Shown here: positions 31,497-38,018 of the stretch, in pieces
Layout of the letters: every line of letters begins with the position of its first letter
Numbering within the stretch: position 1 is the first letter of the stretch
Origin: an uncultured Lachnospiraceae bacterium
GTDB lineage: Bacteria; Bacillota; Clostridia; Lachnospirales; Lachnospiraceae
NCBI GenBank assembly: GCA_902476265.1
Contig: CABSCP010000039.1
Span: 1 to 44,791, forward strand
Direction of reading: 5' to 3'
Length of the DNA: 44,791 bases
Made by a program: the position numbers and the translations under genes
Notes under the pieces: model-generated
Seen by the model: the letters and a program-made list of their open reading frames with translations, nothing else
What the model was told of the DNA's origin: nothing
Databases searched by the model: none

Positions 31497-31748
31497 TTAG
31501 TAGTCTGCCTTGAAGTTCAGGATAGCCCGCATGAGTTTGGCTTGCAGCCGTTGGCGTAAGTCCTCGTCTATGCCCCAATAGGTATTACCGTTTTCGTCAC
31601 GGATTTTCTGCATGGACAGGTGGGCTATGTAGCTCTGGTAATGCTGCAAGACAATTTTCATAGCGTCCGGGTCGCCCTCTGTCGCGGCTAAAATGACCGG
31701 ATAGGGTAATAAGCCGCGCTCGTCGTCGTTACAGTTCGTCCCATTCAT
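31497..31748 (-). CDS. ICE helix-turn-helix protein (HTH_16 type)
   Basis: An 83-residue protein of the small helix-turn-helix family that accompanies Tn916/Tn1549-type elements. Typical is PVILAATEGDPDAMKIVLQHYQSYI, then ENGNTYWGIDEDLRQRLQAKLMRAI. In this family the protein is found beside a short sigma-70-like protein, as here. It resembles a sigma region 2 split from the neighbouring region 4 protein. Its start overlaps the end of that gene by 20 bp, indicating coupled translation. It probably acts in control of element transfer genes (inference). Confidence 0.85.
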   Translation of the reverse strand: MNGTNCNDDERGLLPYPVILAATEGDPDAMKIVLQHYQSYIAHLSMQKIRDENGNTYWGIDEDLRQRLQAKLMRAILNFKADY

Positions 31749-32169
31749 CAGCGCGTTCCTCCAAATATCGTTTTAGCAGTTCAAAAGAGCTTGTCCGGCG
31801 GTACTGTACTGTGCTGCGGGGTATCTTCATTGCTTCCGCAATCTCAACGTCGGTCATGTTGAAAAAATAGTACAGCAACACGGCTTGCCGTTTATCCTCC
31901 GGCAAGGAGTGCAGGGCTTCGGCAAGCAGCTTCGCGGTTATCTTCAAATCTCCCACGCAAAAGGCTTCTTCTTTATCCTCGTTGACAAAATACTTGTCCA
32001 CGGTATAAAGCTGCTTTTCCTCATGCGGGGTAAGGTCTGAAAAGGTCACTTCGCGGCGTTGCCGACGTTTGCGTTCCCGGCTTGCGTCAATCAGTTCATT
32101 GCGTAACGTGCGTTTGCAGTACGCATTAAACTCGCACCGGGTCTGCCATTCAAACCGAGCAGGGTTCAT
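31729..32169 (-). CDS. ICE sigma-70 region 4-like regulator
   Basis: A 146-residue protein with a sigma-70 region 4: LAEALHSLPEDKRQAVLLYYFFNMTDVEIAEAMKIPRSTVQYRR (about 85-125). The N-terminal part is basic (RTLRNELIDASRERKRRQRREV), and no clear region 2 is visible. This matches the orf7-like sigma factors of Tn916 relatives. The start is ATG 32169, with GGGGGTGAG upstream; the frame is open further but without an SD. It is coupled to the HTH_16 gene and likely regulates the element's recombination or transfer switch. Confidence 0.82.
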   Translation of the reverse strand: MNPARFEWQTRCEFNAYCKRTLRNELIDASRERKRRQRREVTFSDLTPHEEKQLYTVDKYFVNEDKEEAFCVGDLKITAKLLAEALHSLPEDKRQAVLLYYFFNMTDVEIAEAMKIPRSTVQYRRTSSFELLKRYLEERADEWDEL

Positions 32170-32294
32170 GTTCTCACCCCCTTTCCAATCCGGGGGTCGG
32201 AGTAGTGTTATCCCCTTTCGGCAGCCCTCCACGACAGCGGCGGGAATATGCCAAAGAAAACAGCAAACTTTTTCAAAAAAGTTTTGAGGAAAAC

Positions 32295-32329
32295 AAAATG
32301 CGCCCGACTGCAAAACGCAATCGGGCGCA
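32295..32329 (-). terminator. terminator-like hairpin upstream of the ICE sigma gene
   Basis: Perfect 9-bp stem tgcgcccga (32299-32307)/tcgggcgca (32321-32329), followed on the minus strand by TTTTGTTTT. It lies about 130 bp before the sigma-like gene, so it could be an attenuator in that leader. Confidence 0.6.
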
Positions 32330-32441
32330 AAGGAAATATAAACAGTATTATTAGGATGTGTGTATTCATCTGTGAAACCAGAATATCCCGCGGTGGTGGG
32401 CGGGCTTTTTTTGAAAAAAGATTTGTCAGTTTATGTTGATA

Positions 32442-32480
32442 CAAAAATAACACGGCAGCACCTCCTTGGCACCGCCGTGT
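32442..32480 (-). terminator. terminator-like hairpin in tandem series
   Basis: Stem acacggc (32450-32456)/gccgtgt (32474-32480) is followed on the minus strand by TTATTTTTGT. Confidence 0.5.
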
Positions 32481-32523
32481 CCTAAAAAGGGCGACTTTAA
32501 CACACCCTCCGTACTCTAATTCT

Positions 32524-32570
32524 TCAAAAAGAAAACGGCGGCTTTGATTGTTATTTCAAAACCGTCGTTT
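32524..32570 (-). terminator. terminator-like hairpin in tandem series
   Basis: A 15-bp stem with G-U pairs (32533-32547 with 32556-32570) is followed on the minus strand by a T-rich tract. The interval 32571-32655 between this and the next hairpin shows no gene. Confidence 0.6.
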
Positions 32571-32655
32571 GATGTTCAGAACGCAATACTGTCAACAAGC
32601 AACGGTTTTGTGTTCGTGTTGCAATCTGTCAGCAATCGCATAGCATAAAGAGTTG

Positions 32656-32707
32656 TCAAAAAGAAAGAGCCGATAACCGCAAGTTAAATCCTGCGTGTTA
32701 TCGGCTC
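32656..32707 (-). terminator. terminator of the PadR operon
   Basis: Perfect 11-bp stem gagccgataac (32667-32677)/gttatcggctc (32697-32707), extended by an inner cgca/tgcg, is followed on the minus strand by TTTCTTTTT. It overlaps the stop codon of the KTR gene. Confidence 0.88.
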
Positions 32708-32886
32708 TGCGTCTTTGCGTCTGGCTCTTTGATAACTGATATATTAAATTGTTGGATACTTATTAGTGTTTCTTGTTTGCACTTCGGACAGAATAAAGGG
32801 AAGTTTTTAAGCACTGTATCCCTGCGTATCCGCAATCTTGTTTTATTTCCACAAATAGGACATAATATCCATTCTAAATCTGCCAT
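32698..32886 (-). CDS. cysteine-rich KTR domain protein
   Basis: A 62-residue zinc-ribbon-like protein of the Cys-rich KTR family found in ICEs. CPICGNKTRLRIR gives the KTR motif, and a second CPKC pair completes four metal-binding cysteines. ATG 32886 is chosen because AAAGGGGTGATACT precedes it; a longer start nine codons upstream lacks an SD. The function is unknown; nucleic acid or protein binding is plausible. It is the last gene of the PadR operon and overlaps the terminator stem. Confidence 0.85.
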   Translation of the reverse strand: MADLEWILCPICGNKTRLRIRRDTVLKNFPLFCPKCKQETLISIQQFNISVIKEPDAKTQSR

Positions 32887-32922
32887 AGTATCACCCCTTT
32901 CAATAAAGGGCATAATTACAAA

Positions 32923-33366
32923 TTAAGTATCACTTTCTACTGTAATTAAAATATTAAATACGTTGTCTGAATATGCAACACTAAGAATAACGTTATCCTT
33001 TTGAAGCATTGTACCAACAGAAACTTCATTACCTTTAGAATGTATTTCAGAAAATCCTTGCTCTTTCAATTCGTCCACATAAATACCTGACTGTTCTTTT
33101 GTTATATCGGTCAAGACCAGCGCATAACGCCCTATATCGGAATAATCGTACACATAATCCATGGTTCCGTATTCTGGTTTAGGTATTAGTTCCGTATATT
33201 CATTTTCGGGCCATTCGGAAATATACTCTGGTGCTACTGTGGGAAAACTCGATAATGCGCTATCGGAAGTTTTAGAACTGTCACTCTGCGAACATCCTGT
33301 AAGGATTGCCAATGTGCATACCAGAGTTATCGCAATCAGTACATACCATGATTTGTTTTTTACCAT
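32923..33366 (-). CDS. putative lipoprotein of ICE cargo operon
   Basis: A 147-residue predicted lipoprotein of unknown function. The signal peptide (1-24) ends in lipobox ILTGC with the acylated Cys at 25, followed by a Ser-rich spacer and a small globular domain with alternating strand patterns (YALVLTDITKEQSGIYVDEL, GFSEIHSKGNEVSVG). It starts three bases after the HAAS-like membrane gene with SD AAAGGAT, so the two are co-expressed. A surface or membrane complex with the upstream membrane protein is inference only. Confidence 0.75.
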   Translation of the reverse strand: MVKNKSWYVLIAITLVCTLAILTGCSQSDSSKTSDSALSSFPTVAPEYISEWPENEYTELIPKPEYGTMDYVYDYSDIGRYALVLTDITKEQSGIYVDELKEQGFSEIHSKGNEVSVGTMLQKDNVILSVAYSDNVFNILITVESDT

Positions 33367-33369
33367 AAT

Positions 33370-33846
33370 TTATTTATCCTTTCTATTTTCATAATGTTTA
33401 GTGTAGATATATTTTATTGAGAGAATAATCGCAACAATCAAAAATACAATGCCCAGAATAGCAATTAAAAACATAGGGTTGAGAACAAACAGAGCTTCAA
33501 CTTTAATCTCTGTCATACTGTCAGCCTGCCCAATTACATTCTTAGGTGTTTGTAAGGCTCTGACAATAAAATATATTACAAAAAGCGCTAAAGCACTTGT
33601 GAAGCTACAAACAATCTGTATCAGCTTTTTCCTTTTCATATATTTCAATCGGTCGAATCCTATTTGTTCTTCAACATTTTCGGTGAAATCCTTTGGAGAA
33701 CCTAAACGTTCGATTACCTGTATTTCACTCTCTCCATGTTCTAATGCAGACGCAAAAACTTCTTCCAAATCGCGCACAATTTCTTTTTTGGCTTTGCGTG
33801 ATACAGACAATTCCTTTTTAACTTGATTAATGTAGTCTTTTTTCAT
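33370..33846 (-). CDS. HAAS/DUF1700-like membrane protein
   Basis: A 158-residue protein. Residues 1-55 resemble the HAAS helical domain: YINQVKKELSVSRKAKKEIVRDLEEVFASALEHGESEIQVIERLGSPKDFTENV in consecutive segments, the usual partner of PadR regulators. Two membrane helices follow (about 75-95 and 115-145). The start ATG overlaps the PadR stop (ATGA) and has GGAGGAAG. PadR plus a HAAS-type membrane protein is a common Firmicute pair, in which the membrane protein is presumed to relay or effect the response. Confidence 0.82.
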   Translation of the reverse strand: MKKDYINQVKKELSVSRKAKKEIVRDLEEVFASALEHGESEIQVIERLGSPKDFTENVEEQIGFDRLKYMKRKKLIQIVCSFTSALALFVIYFIVRALQTPKNVIGQADSMTEIKVEALFVLNPMFLIAILGIVFLIVAIILSIKYIYTKHYENRKDK

Positions 33847-34196
33847 TTTGCTTCCTCCATATATGACGTAATGAAACCATTTACGCAATCAGAATAATTT
33901 TTCCAAAAGCAGATTAGCTCTTTCAATACGTCCTCACCTTTAGGGGTCAATGAATAATACTTTTTTGAACCTCCATTTGCCGCTGCCGGAGCCAAACGAC
34001 ATTGAATTAACCCAGCGTCCTGCAAGCGATACAAGATAGGATAAACGGTTCCCTCTTTGGCATAACCTAAAATGGTGGCACTGCTATTTAGCGCTGTGAT
34101 GATTTCATATCCATACGTTTCTCTGCGACCTATTAAACATAAAAGTATCATTTCAAGGGAGCCTTTTTTAAATTGTTGAACATATTTATTATCCAT
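33843..34196 (-). CDS. PadR family transcriptional regulator
   Basis: A 117-residue winged-helix repressor of the short PadR type. Motifs include KKGSLEMILLCLIGRRETYGYEIITALN, EGTVYPILYRLQDAGLI and GGSKKYYSLTPKGEDVL. The start at 34196 is preferred; the ATG at 34235 lies inside the operator/start-point region. It heads a four-gene leftward operon (PadR, HAAS-like, lipoprotein, KTR). A 24-bp palindrome overlaps its promoter, so it likely represses itself until a ligand binds. The ligand is unknown. Confidence 0.92.
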   Translation of the reverse strand: MDNKYVQQFKKGSLEMILLCLIGRRETYGYEIITALNSSATILGYAKEGTVYPILYRLQDAGLIQCRLAPAAANGGSKKYYSLTPKGEDVLKELICFWKNYSDCVNGFITSYMEEAK

Positions 34197-34229
34197 ACTC
34201 TCTCTTTCCCTCTCATCAATTACACTACT

Positions 34230-34253
34230 TAGCATTACTAATTAGCAATGCTA
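34230..34253. promoter_or_regulatory. 24-bp palindromic operator at the PadR promoter
   Basis: The sequence is a palindrome in which 11 of 12 positions per half match (half-site TAGCATTRCTAA). It begins at the edge of the -10 and covers the predicted start point, a typical repressor site. PadR is the obvious candidate binder. Confidence 0.7.
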
Positions 34254-34281
34254 TTATAATCCATTTTTAGCTCATAGTCAA
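34253..34281 (-). promoter_or_regulatory. promoter of the PadR operon
   Basis: Minus strand -35 TTGACT (34276-34281), 17-bp spacer, -10 TATAAT (34253-34258). This is near consensus and overlaps the operator. Confidence 0.85.
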
Positions 34282-34333
34282 CGAGTTTTTAAAATGTCAG
34301 TTTCTTTATGTGATTTATTTCTGTCAATACTAT

Positions 34334-34351
34334 GATATGTACAATCATATC
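34334..34351 (+). promoter_or_regulatory. operator/-10 region of the XRE regulator gene
   Basis: Perfect arms gatatg (34334-34339) and catatc (34346-34351) flank TACAAT (34340-34345), a good -10 for the rightward gene. A dyad centred on a -10 suggests autorepression by the XRE protein. The -35 is weak. Confidence 0.55.
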
Positions 34352-34393
34352 CCACAAGAAAGATGAACGCTAAACTGTAATAGGGTGAAGAAT

Positions 34394-34753
34394 ATGAAGC
34401 AGGACAAAGTGAAGTATGATTTTAAGACTTTCGGGCAAGCCATAAAAGAAGCAAGAAAGGCAAAGGGCATATCGCGCAACCAGTTAGCGGACAGGCTAAA
34501 CATTGCGCCGCGTTATATCGCGTCTATTGAGAACAGCGGACAGCACCCAAGCCTACAAATCTTTTATGAGCTTGTCACCTTTTTAGATGTGTCGGTAGAC
34601 CAGTTCTTTTTCCCGAACGAGGAAACCGATAAATCCACACAACGGCGGCAGCTTGACAGTCTGCTTGCTAATATGGACAGTCGGGATTTAACGATTATGA
34701 TGGCAACAGCAAAGGGAATACAGGAAGTGAACAACAAAGAAACGGGGGAATAA
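34394..34753 (+). CDS. XRE family helix-turn-helix regulator
   Basis: A 119-residue protein with a Cro/cI-type HTH at about 12-66: FGQAIKEARKAKGISRNQLADRLNIAPRYIASIENSGQHPSLQIF in sequence. A C-terminal helical region follows (RRQLDSLLANMDSRDLTIMMATAKGIQEV). Such regulators are standard in Tn1549-type elements and are thought to control transfer genes. The start ATG has AGGGTGA; an upstream in-frame GTG lacks one. It diverges from the PadR operon and is followed by a terminator before mobC. Confidence 0.9.
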   Translation: MKQDKVKYDFKTFGQAIKEARKAKGISRNQLADRLNIAPRYIASIENSGQHPSLQIFYELVTFLDVSVDQFFFPNEETDKSTQRRQLDSLLANMDSRDLTIMMATAKGIQEVNNKETGE

Positions 34754-34787
34754 AATCCTCCGTTTCTTCGTCTATACCACCGTTAGA

Positions 34788-34813
34788 AACGTCGCAAGGT
34801 GCGGCGTTTTTTT
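34788..34813 (+). terminator. terminator after the XRE gene
   Basis: Stem aacgtcgc (34788-34795)/gcggcgtt (34801-34808) with one U-G pair is followed by a run of T. Confidence 0.8.
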
Positions 34814-34907
34814 CTTTTCCGGGAATAAGTTGGCATTTCCCCGTCTTTGACGTGGAAGTATGCGAAAAGAAGAATAGCAAGCATAGGAAAGGGGTACTCT
34901 TTCCGTA

Positions 34908-35000
34908 TTTTTGCCCGACCGCGCCCTGCGGCTGCACGCGATAAATCGCGGGGCAAAAATGCTTGTTAGGAAGTGTCCCAAACCCTCTGAAAACGGAAAG
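34908..35000 (+). other. oriT: candidate oriT region of the ICE
   Basis: Directly before mobC and the relaxase lies a nested inverted repeat: outer arms tttttgccc (34908-34916)/gggcaaaaa (34951-34959) and inner cgcgat/atcgcg (34937-34950). It is followed by a 35-bp sequence repeated elsewhere in the element. Inverted repeats beside mobC-relaxase genes are usual for oriT. The nic site cannot be identified from sequence alone. Confidence 0.45.
34960..34994 (+). repeat. 35-bp leader repeat, copy 1 (upstream of mobC)
   Basis: Begins TGCTTGTTAGGAAGTGTCCC and ends AAACCCTCTGAAAA. The same sequence with two differences lies on the minus strand upstream of the giant ICE gene. Both copies sit shortly before an AAAGGAG ribosome site and an ATGGCA start. 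Confidence 0.85.
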
Positions 35001-35010
35001 GAGCGATACA

Positions 35011-35340
35011 ATGGCAAATAGGACAAGACCGCTTATCCTACGTGTCCCGGTCAACGAACAGGAACGGGAATTGATAGAGCAAAAAATGAAGCTGATACCC
35101 ACGAAAAACTTTGCGGCATACGCCCGGAAAATGCTGATTGACGGGTATATCATTCAGATAGACCATAGCGACATTAAGGCTATGACGGCAGAGATACAGA
35201 AAATCGGGGTCAACGTCAACCAGATAGCGCGGCGCGTGAACGCCACGGGCAGCGTCTACCAAGAGGACATAGAGGAAATCAAGGGGGTGCTGAATGAGAT
35301 ATGGCGGTTACAAAGATTAAGCCTATTAAAAGCACTCTAA
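35011..35340 (+). CDS. mobC: MobC-type relaxosome accessory protein
   Basis: A 109-residue small DNA-binding protein of the plasmid mobilisation MobC family. The N-terminal strand segment RPLILRVPVNEQERELIEQKM suggests a ribbon-helix-helix fold. The conserved C-terminal part reads IQKIGVNVNQIARRVNATGSVYQEDI, with the typical NQIARR motif. It should bind oriT and assist the relaxase. ATG 35011 has AAAGGAG; a longer open frame upstream covers the repeat and is not supported by an SD. It overlaps the relaxase start by 40 bp. Confidence 0.93.
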   Translation: MANRTRPLILRVPVNEQERELIEQKMKLIPTKNFAAYARKMLIDGYIIQIDHSDIKAMTAEIQKIGVNVNQIARRVNATGSVYQEDIEEIKGVLNEIWRLQRLSLLKAL

Positions 35341-36653
35341 GCAAAGCCCTTGACTATATCCAAAACCCGGAAAAGACGGACGGTAAAATGCTTGTGTCCT
35401 CGTTCGGCTGCTCCTATGAAACGGCAGATATTGAGTTTGAATATACCTTATCGCAAGCGTTGGATAAGGGCAGCAACTTAGCCCATCACCTCATACAGTC
35501 CTTTGAGCCGGGAGAAACAACGCCGGAACAAGCCCATGAAATCGGGCGGCAGCTTGCCGACGCTATAACCAAAGGACAGCACGAGTATGTTTTGACAACG
35601 CACATTGATAAAGGTCATATCCATAGCCACATCATTTTTTGTGCTGCTAATTTCGTAGATCACCATAAGTACATTTCCAACAGACGGACATATTACGGCA
35701 TACGGAACATGAGCGACAAGCTGTGTCGGGAACATGGCTTGTCCGTTGTCGTTCCGGGCAAAGGCAGCAAGGGAAAAAGCTATGCAGAATACCAAGCGGA
35801 AAAGACGGGGACGAGTTGGAAAAGCAAGCTAAAGATTGCCGTTGACGCGCTCATTCCCCAAGTAGCAGACTTTGAGGAATTATTGCGGCGGTTGGAAGCG
35901 GCGGGCTATGAAATCAAACGGGGCAAGTACATATCCTGCCGCGCTCCCGGACAGGAACGGTTTACTCGCTTGAAAACTCTCGGCGCGGACTATACAGAGG
36001 AAGCCATCACCAAACGGATAAGCGGCAAGCGCATACGCGCCGCCAAAGCTCCACGGGCAGAGAAAAAGGACGTGTCCCTGCTGATTGATATTGAAAACAG
36101 TATCAAGGCGCAAGAGAACCGGGGCTATGAGCAATGGGCGAAAATCCACAATCTGAAACAGGCGGCAAAGACGCTCAACTTCCTTACGGAAAGCAAAATA
36201 GAACAGTATGTGGATTTAGTCAGCCGGATAGAGGAAGTTACGGCGGCAAGCGAACAGACTTCCGGCGCATTAAAGGACGCGGAAAAGCGGCTTGCTGATA
36301 TGGCGTTGCTGATTAAGAACATCACGACATACCAAAAGACAAAGCCCGCTTATGACGCATACCGCAAGGCAAAGAACAAAGAGCAGTACCGTACCGCCCA
36401 TGAGGGCAATATCATTCTTCATGAAGCGGCAGCAAACGCATTGAAAGCGGCGGGCATATCCGGCAAGCTCCCGAACGTCACTGCCCTGCAATCCGAATAT
36501 GGAAAGCTCCAAGAGCAACGGGAAACCCTGTACGCTGATTATGGCAAGCTGAAAAAACAGGTAGTGGAATATGACGTTATCAAGAGGAACATTGACAGCA
36601 TTTTGCGGCAGGGCAAAGAGTTGGAACGGGGAAAAGAAACAGAGCGCGGATAA
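35301..36653 (+). CDS. MobP-type relaxase (Tn1549-like mobilisation nuclease)
   Basis: A 450-residue relaxase that would nick oriT and pilot the transferred strand. The N-terminal nuclease domain (about 1-200) carries the histidine triad HIHSH (106-110, GHIHSHIIFCAANF), and a catalytic Tyr may be Tyr19 in KALDYIQNPEKT. The C-terminal half is helical with coiled-coil character (about 255-440). It is intact and translated from within the mobC end, with a weak SD, so coupling is likely. It agrees in size with relaxases of Tn1549-like elements. Confidence 0.92.
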   Translation: MAVTKIKPIKSTLSKALDYIQNPEKTDGKMLVSSFGCSYETADIEFEYTLSQALDKGSNLAHHLIQSFEPGETTPEQAHEIGRQLADAITKGQHEYVLTTHIDKGHIHSHIIFCAANFVDHHKYISNRRTYYGIRNMSDKLCREHGLSVVVPGKGSKGKSYAEYQAEKTGTSWKSKLKIAVDALIPQVADFEELLRRLEAAGYEIKRGKYISCRAPGQERFTRLKTLGADYTEEAITKRISGKRIRAAKAPRAEKKDVSLLIDIENSIKAQENRGYEQWAKIHNLKQAAKTLNFLTESKIEQYVDLVSRIEEVTAASEQTSGALKDAEKRLADMALLIKNITTYQKTKPAYDAYRKAKNKEQYRTAHEGNIILHEAAANALKAAGISGKLPNVTALQSEYGKLQEQRETLYADYGKLKKQVVEYDVIKRNIDSILRQGKELERGKETERG

Positions 36654-36663
36654 GTCACATATA

Positions 36664-36692
36664 TAGACGAGATAGAAGAATTGTGCTATGAT
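36664..36692 (+). promoter_or_regulatory. promoter of the AT-rich passenger gene
   Basis: A -35-like TAGACG (36664-36669), 17-bp spacer, and extended -10 TGCTATGAT (TATGAT 36687-36692). A small dyad agaatg/cattct follows at 36725-36739 before the SD. Confidence 0.5.
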
Positions 36693-36758
36693 TCTATTAA
36701 TAAGAAAACCATACCATTTTGGATAGAATGTATCATTCTCATTGAAAGGGGATAGAAT

Positions 36759-37259
36759 ATGAATAGCAAAGAGTTTGAGGAACGCTTACAATTAGAGAAT
36801 TTTGAAGAGTTAGAAAATGAATTTCAAAAAACAAAAGATTTTTTCTTGAATTTGCAGGAAAAAATTACTTGTGAAGAGGTGCAACAAAGGTTTCCGGCAT
36901 TTTGCTTCTGTAAACAACAAATAAGGGTAAAATTCCCAACTTATTTTATCAGAATTATTGATAACCAAATTTCTTACTCAGATTTAGAAAGTCTTTTATC
37001 TGGTCAAGGCAATTATTTCATTTACGAAGAAACTAATGTTGTTAGAATACCTACACTTGAACCAGTACATTCTCTTGCTATACATTGTTTGGAAACATCT
37101 TTGACGGAAAATAAGAAACTAGCAGAAAAAATAGAGAACATTTTAAAACAGAACAATATAGTTTCGGAACGATGTGTGTCGTCTGGACACTATTTAATAC
37201 CCATTAAAGTAGATGATAATGGATTTGTCTGTATATCAAACAAGAAAATTGAGGGATAA
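36759..37259 (+). CDS. AT-rich passenger protein of unknown function
   Basis: A 166-residue soluble, acidic protein that I do not recognise. The N-terminal 45 residues are Glu/Lys/Phe-rich and probably a coiled coil (FEELENEFQKTKDFFLNLQ). The rest alternates short strands and helices, and five cysteines are scattered without a ribbon pattern. There is no signal or membrane segment. Codon use is clearly more AT-rich than the flanking transfer genes. It has its own promoter, an AAAGGGGATAG ribosome site and a terminator, and sits between the relaxase gene and the convergent transfer operon. That is typical of an inserted cargo gene. Confidence 0.7.
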   Translation: MNSKEFEERLQLENFEELENEFQKTKDFFLNLQEKITCEEVQQRFPAFCFCKQQIRVKFPTYFIRIIDNQISYSDLESLLSGQGNYFIYEETNVVRIPTLEPVHSLAIHCLETSLTENKKLAEKIENILKQNNIVSERCVSSGHYLIPIKVDDNGFVCISNKKIEG

Positions 37260-37279
37260 CTTTTTGTTGAAAATAGCAA

Positions 37280-37324
37280 GACCGGGCGCGGTAGCCAATC
37301 ACTGGCCACCGCGCTCGATCTTTT
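37280..37324 (+). terminator. terminator after the passenger gene
   Basis: An 18-position imperfect stem (37280-37297 with 37303-37320, three mismatches) has a 5-nt loop and is followed by TTTT. Confidence 0.75.
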
Positions 37325-37426
37325 CGTGGGTGCTGTTTTGAAACGTCCTGTCACGCGATAGAACGCCGTTTTTAAGGAGTAGGTATCAATCCCTTGCCGC
37401 TTGATTTTCATGCCCGGAAATCCCCA

Positions 37427-37813
37427 TTATACAAGAGCTTTTTCGCCCCTACTGCGTGACAGTTGACGCTGTTTCCGCTTGCGTTCTGCGGCTTGTCTGC
37501 GCTGTATTCGTTTCCGGCAATCCGGGCAATACTTGACGCTATTAGAGCTTGAAGCAAAGGACGCGCCGCACACGGCACAACACCGCCTGTCCTCTGGAGC
37601 GTAGAGATCTGCATACAGTTCTTTGTCAAGGGGCAGGACAGCGGCGCGGAACCACTTGCAGAGCAGGGAAAAGGAAATGGTCTGCGGGCAAACGCACTCG
37701 TCCCCGTCGTCCAGAAGAATACACTTACCGTCAATGCAGTTGCAGCACTCCCGGCGCACAAGGGCGTTCACCCTGCGGCTATGGGGCGGCGCAAGCCGCC
37801 TTATCCCGGTCAT
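37427..37813 (-). CDS. cysteine-rich VLP domain protein
   Basis: A 128-residue protein of the Cys-rich VLP family seen in ICEs. It has N-terminal RRECCNCIDGKCILLDDGDECVCPQ (split CC-C-C-C-C pattern), then AAVLPLDKELYADL with the VLP motif. The C-terminal zinc ribbon CCAVCGASF...YCPDC is followed by a strongly basic tail RRQAAERKRKQRQ. The role is unknown; the basic tail suggests nucleic acid contact. Its ATG overlaps the stop of the preceding gene (ATGA). It is the last gene of the leftward transfer operon. Confidence 0.88.
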   Translation of the reverse strand: MTGIRRLAPPHSRRVNALVRRECCNCIDGKCILLDDGDECVCPQTISFSLLCKWFRAAVLPLDKELYADLYAPEDRRCCAVCGASFASSSNSVKYCPDCRKRIQRRQAAERKRKQRQLSRSRGEKALV

Positions 37814-38016
37814 ACTTCGTCAGCGGCGTAAACGGCAAGCTCCGCGTACTCCGCTTCGGTCAGCGCGTCGATTTTGGCAAGGGTGCGCCCTGCAAGCTCT
37901 TTCATGTCCTCGTCCATGAATGGCAGCGCGGCGTTGATGTTGCCGACAAGCTCCTGTCGGCTGCTGTCATGATAGATGTGTAAAAGGTTCATTTCCTCAA
38001 CGGTAAATCTGTTCAT
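37810..38016 (-). CDS. transposon-transfer assisting protein (TTRAP type)
   Basis: A 68-residue acidic helical protein (FTVEEMNLLHIYHDSSRQELVGNI, then FMDEDMKELAGRTLAKIDALTEAEYAELAV) matching small TTRAP-family proteins of Tn1549-like elements. The ATG at 38016 is preferred because GGAGG is then seven bases upstream; the one two codons earlier is too close. It is coupled at its end to the Cys-rich VLP gene. The molecular function is not known. Confidence 0.85.
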   Translation of the reverse strand: MNRFTVEEMNLLHIYHDSSRQELVGNINAALPFMDEDMKELAGRTLAKIDALTEAEYAELAVYAADEV

Positions 38017-38018
38017 GC

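Noticed and set aside
32387..32411. Rightward terminator cccgc/gcggg followed by T run
   Set aside because: The stem is only 5 bp and no rightward gene precedes it.
34963..35010. N-terminal extension of MobC through the 35-bp repeat (and the same for the giant gene)
   Set aside because: Both would start at TTG with no ribosome site, whereas ATGs just downstream have AAAGGAG. The parallel translations simply reflect the shared DNA repeat.
37408..37761. Leftward 117-codon ORF in a second frame of the Cys-rich VLP gene
   Set aside because: The alternative frame has the cysteine motifs, the VLP core, the basic tail and ATGA coupling; this one has none.
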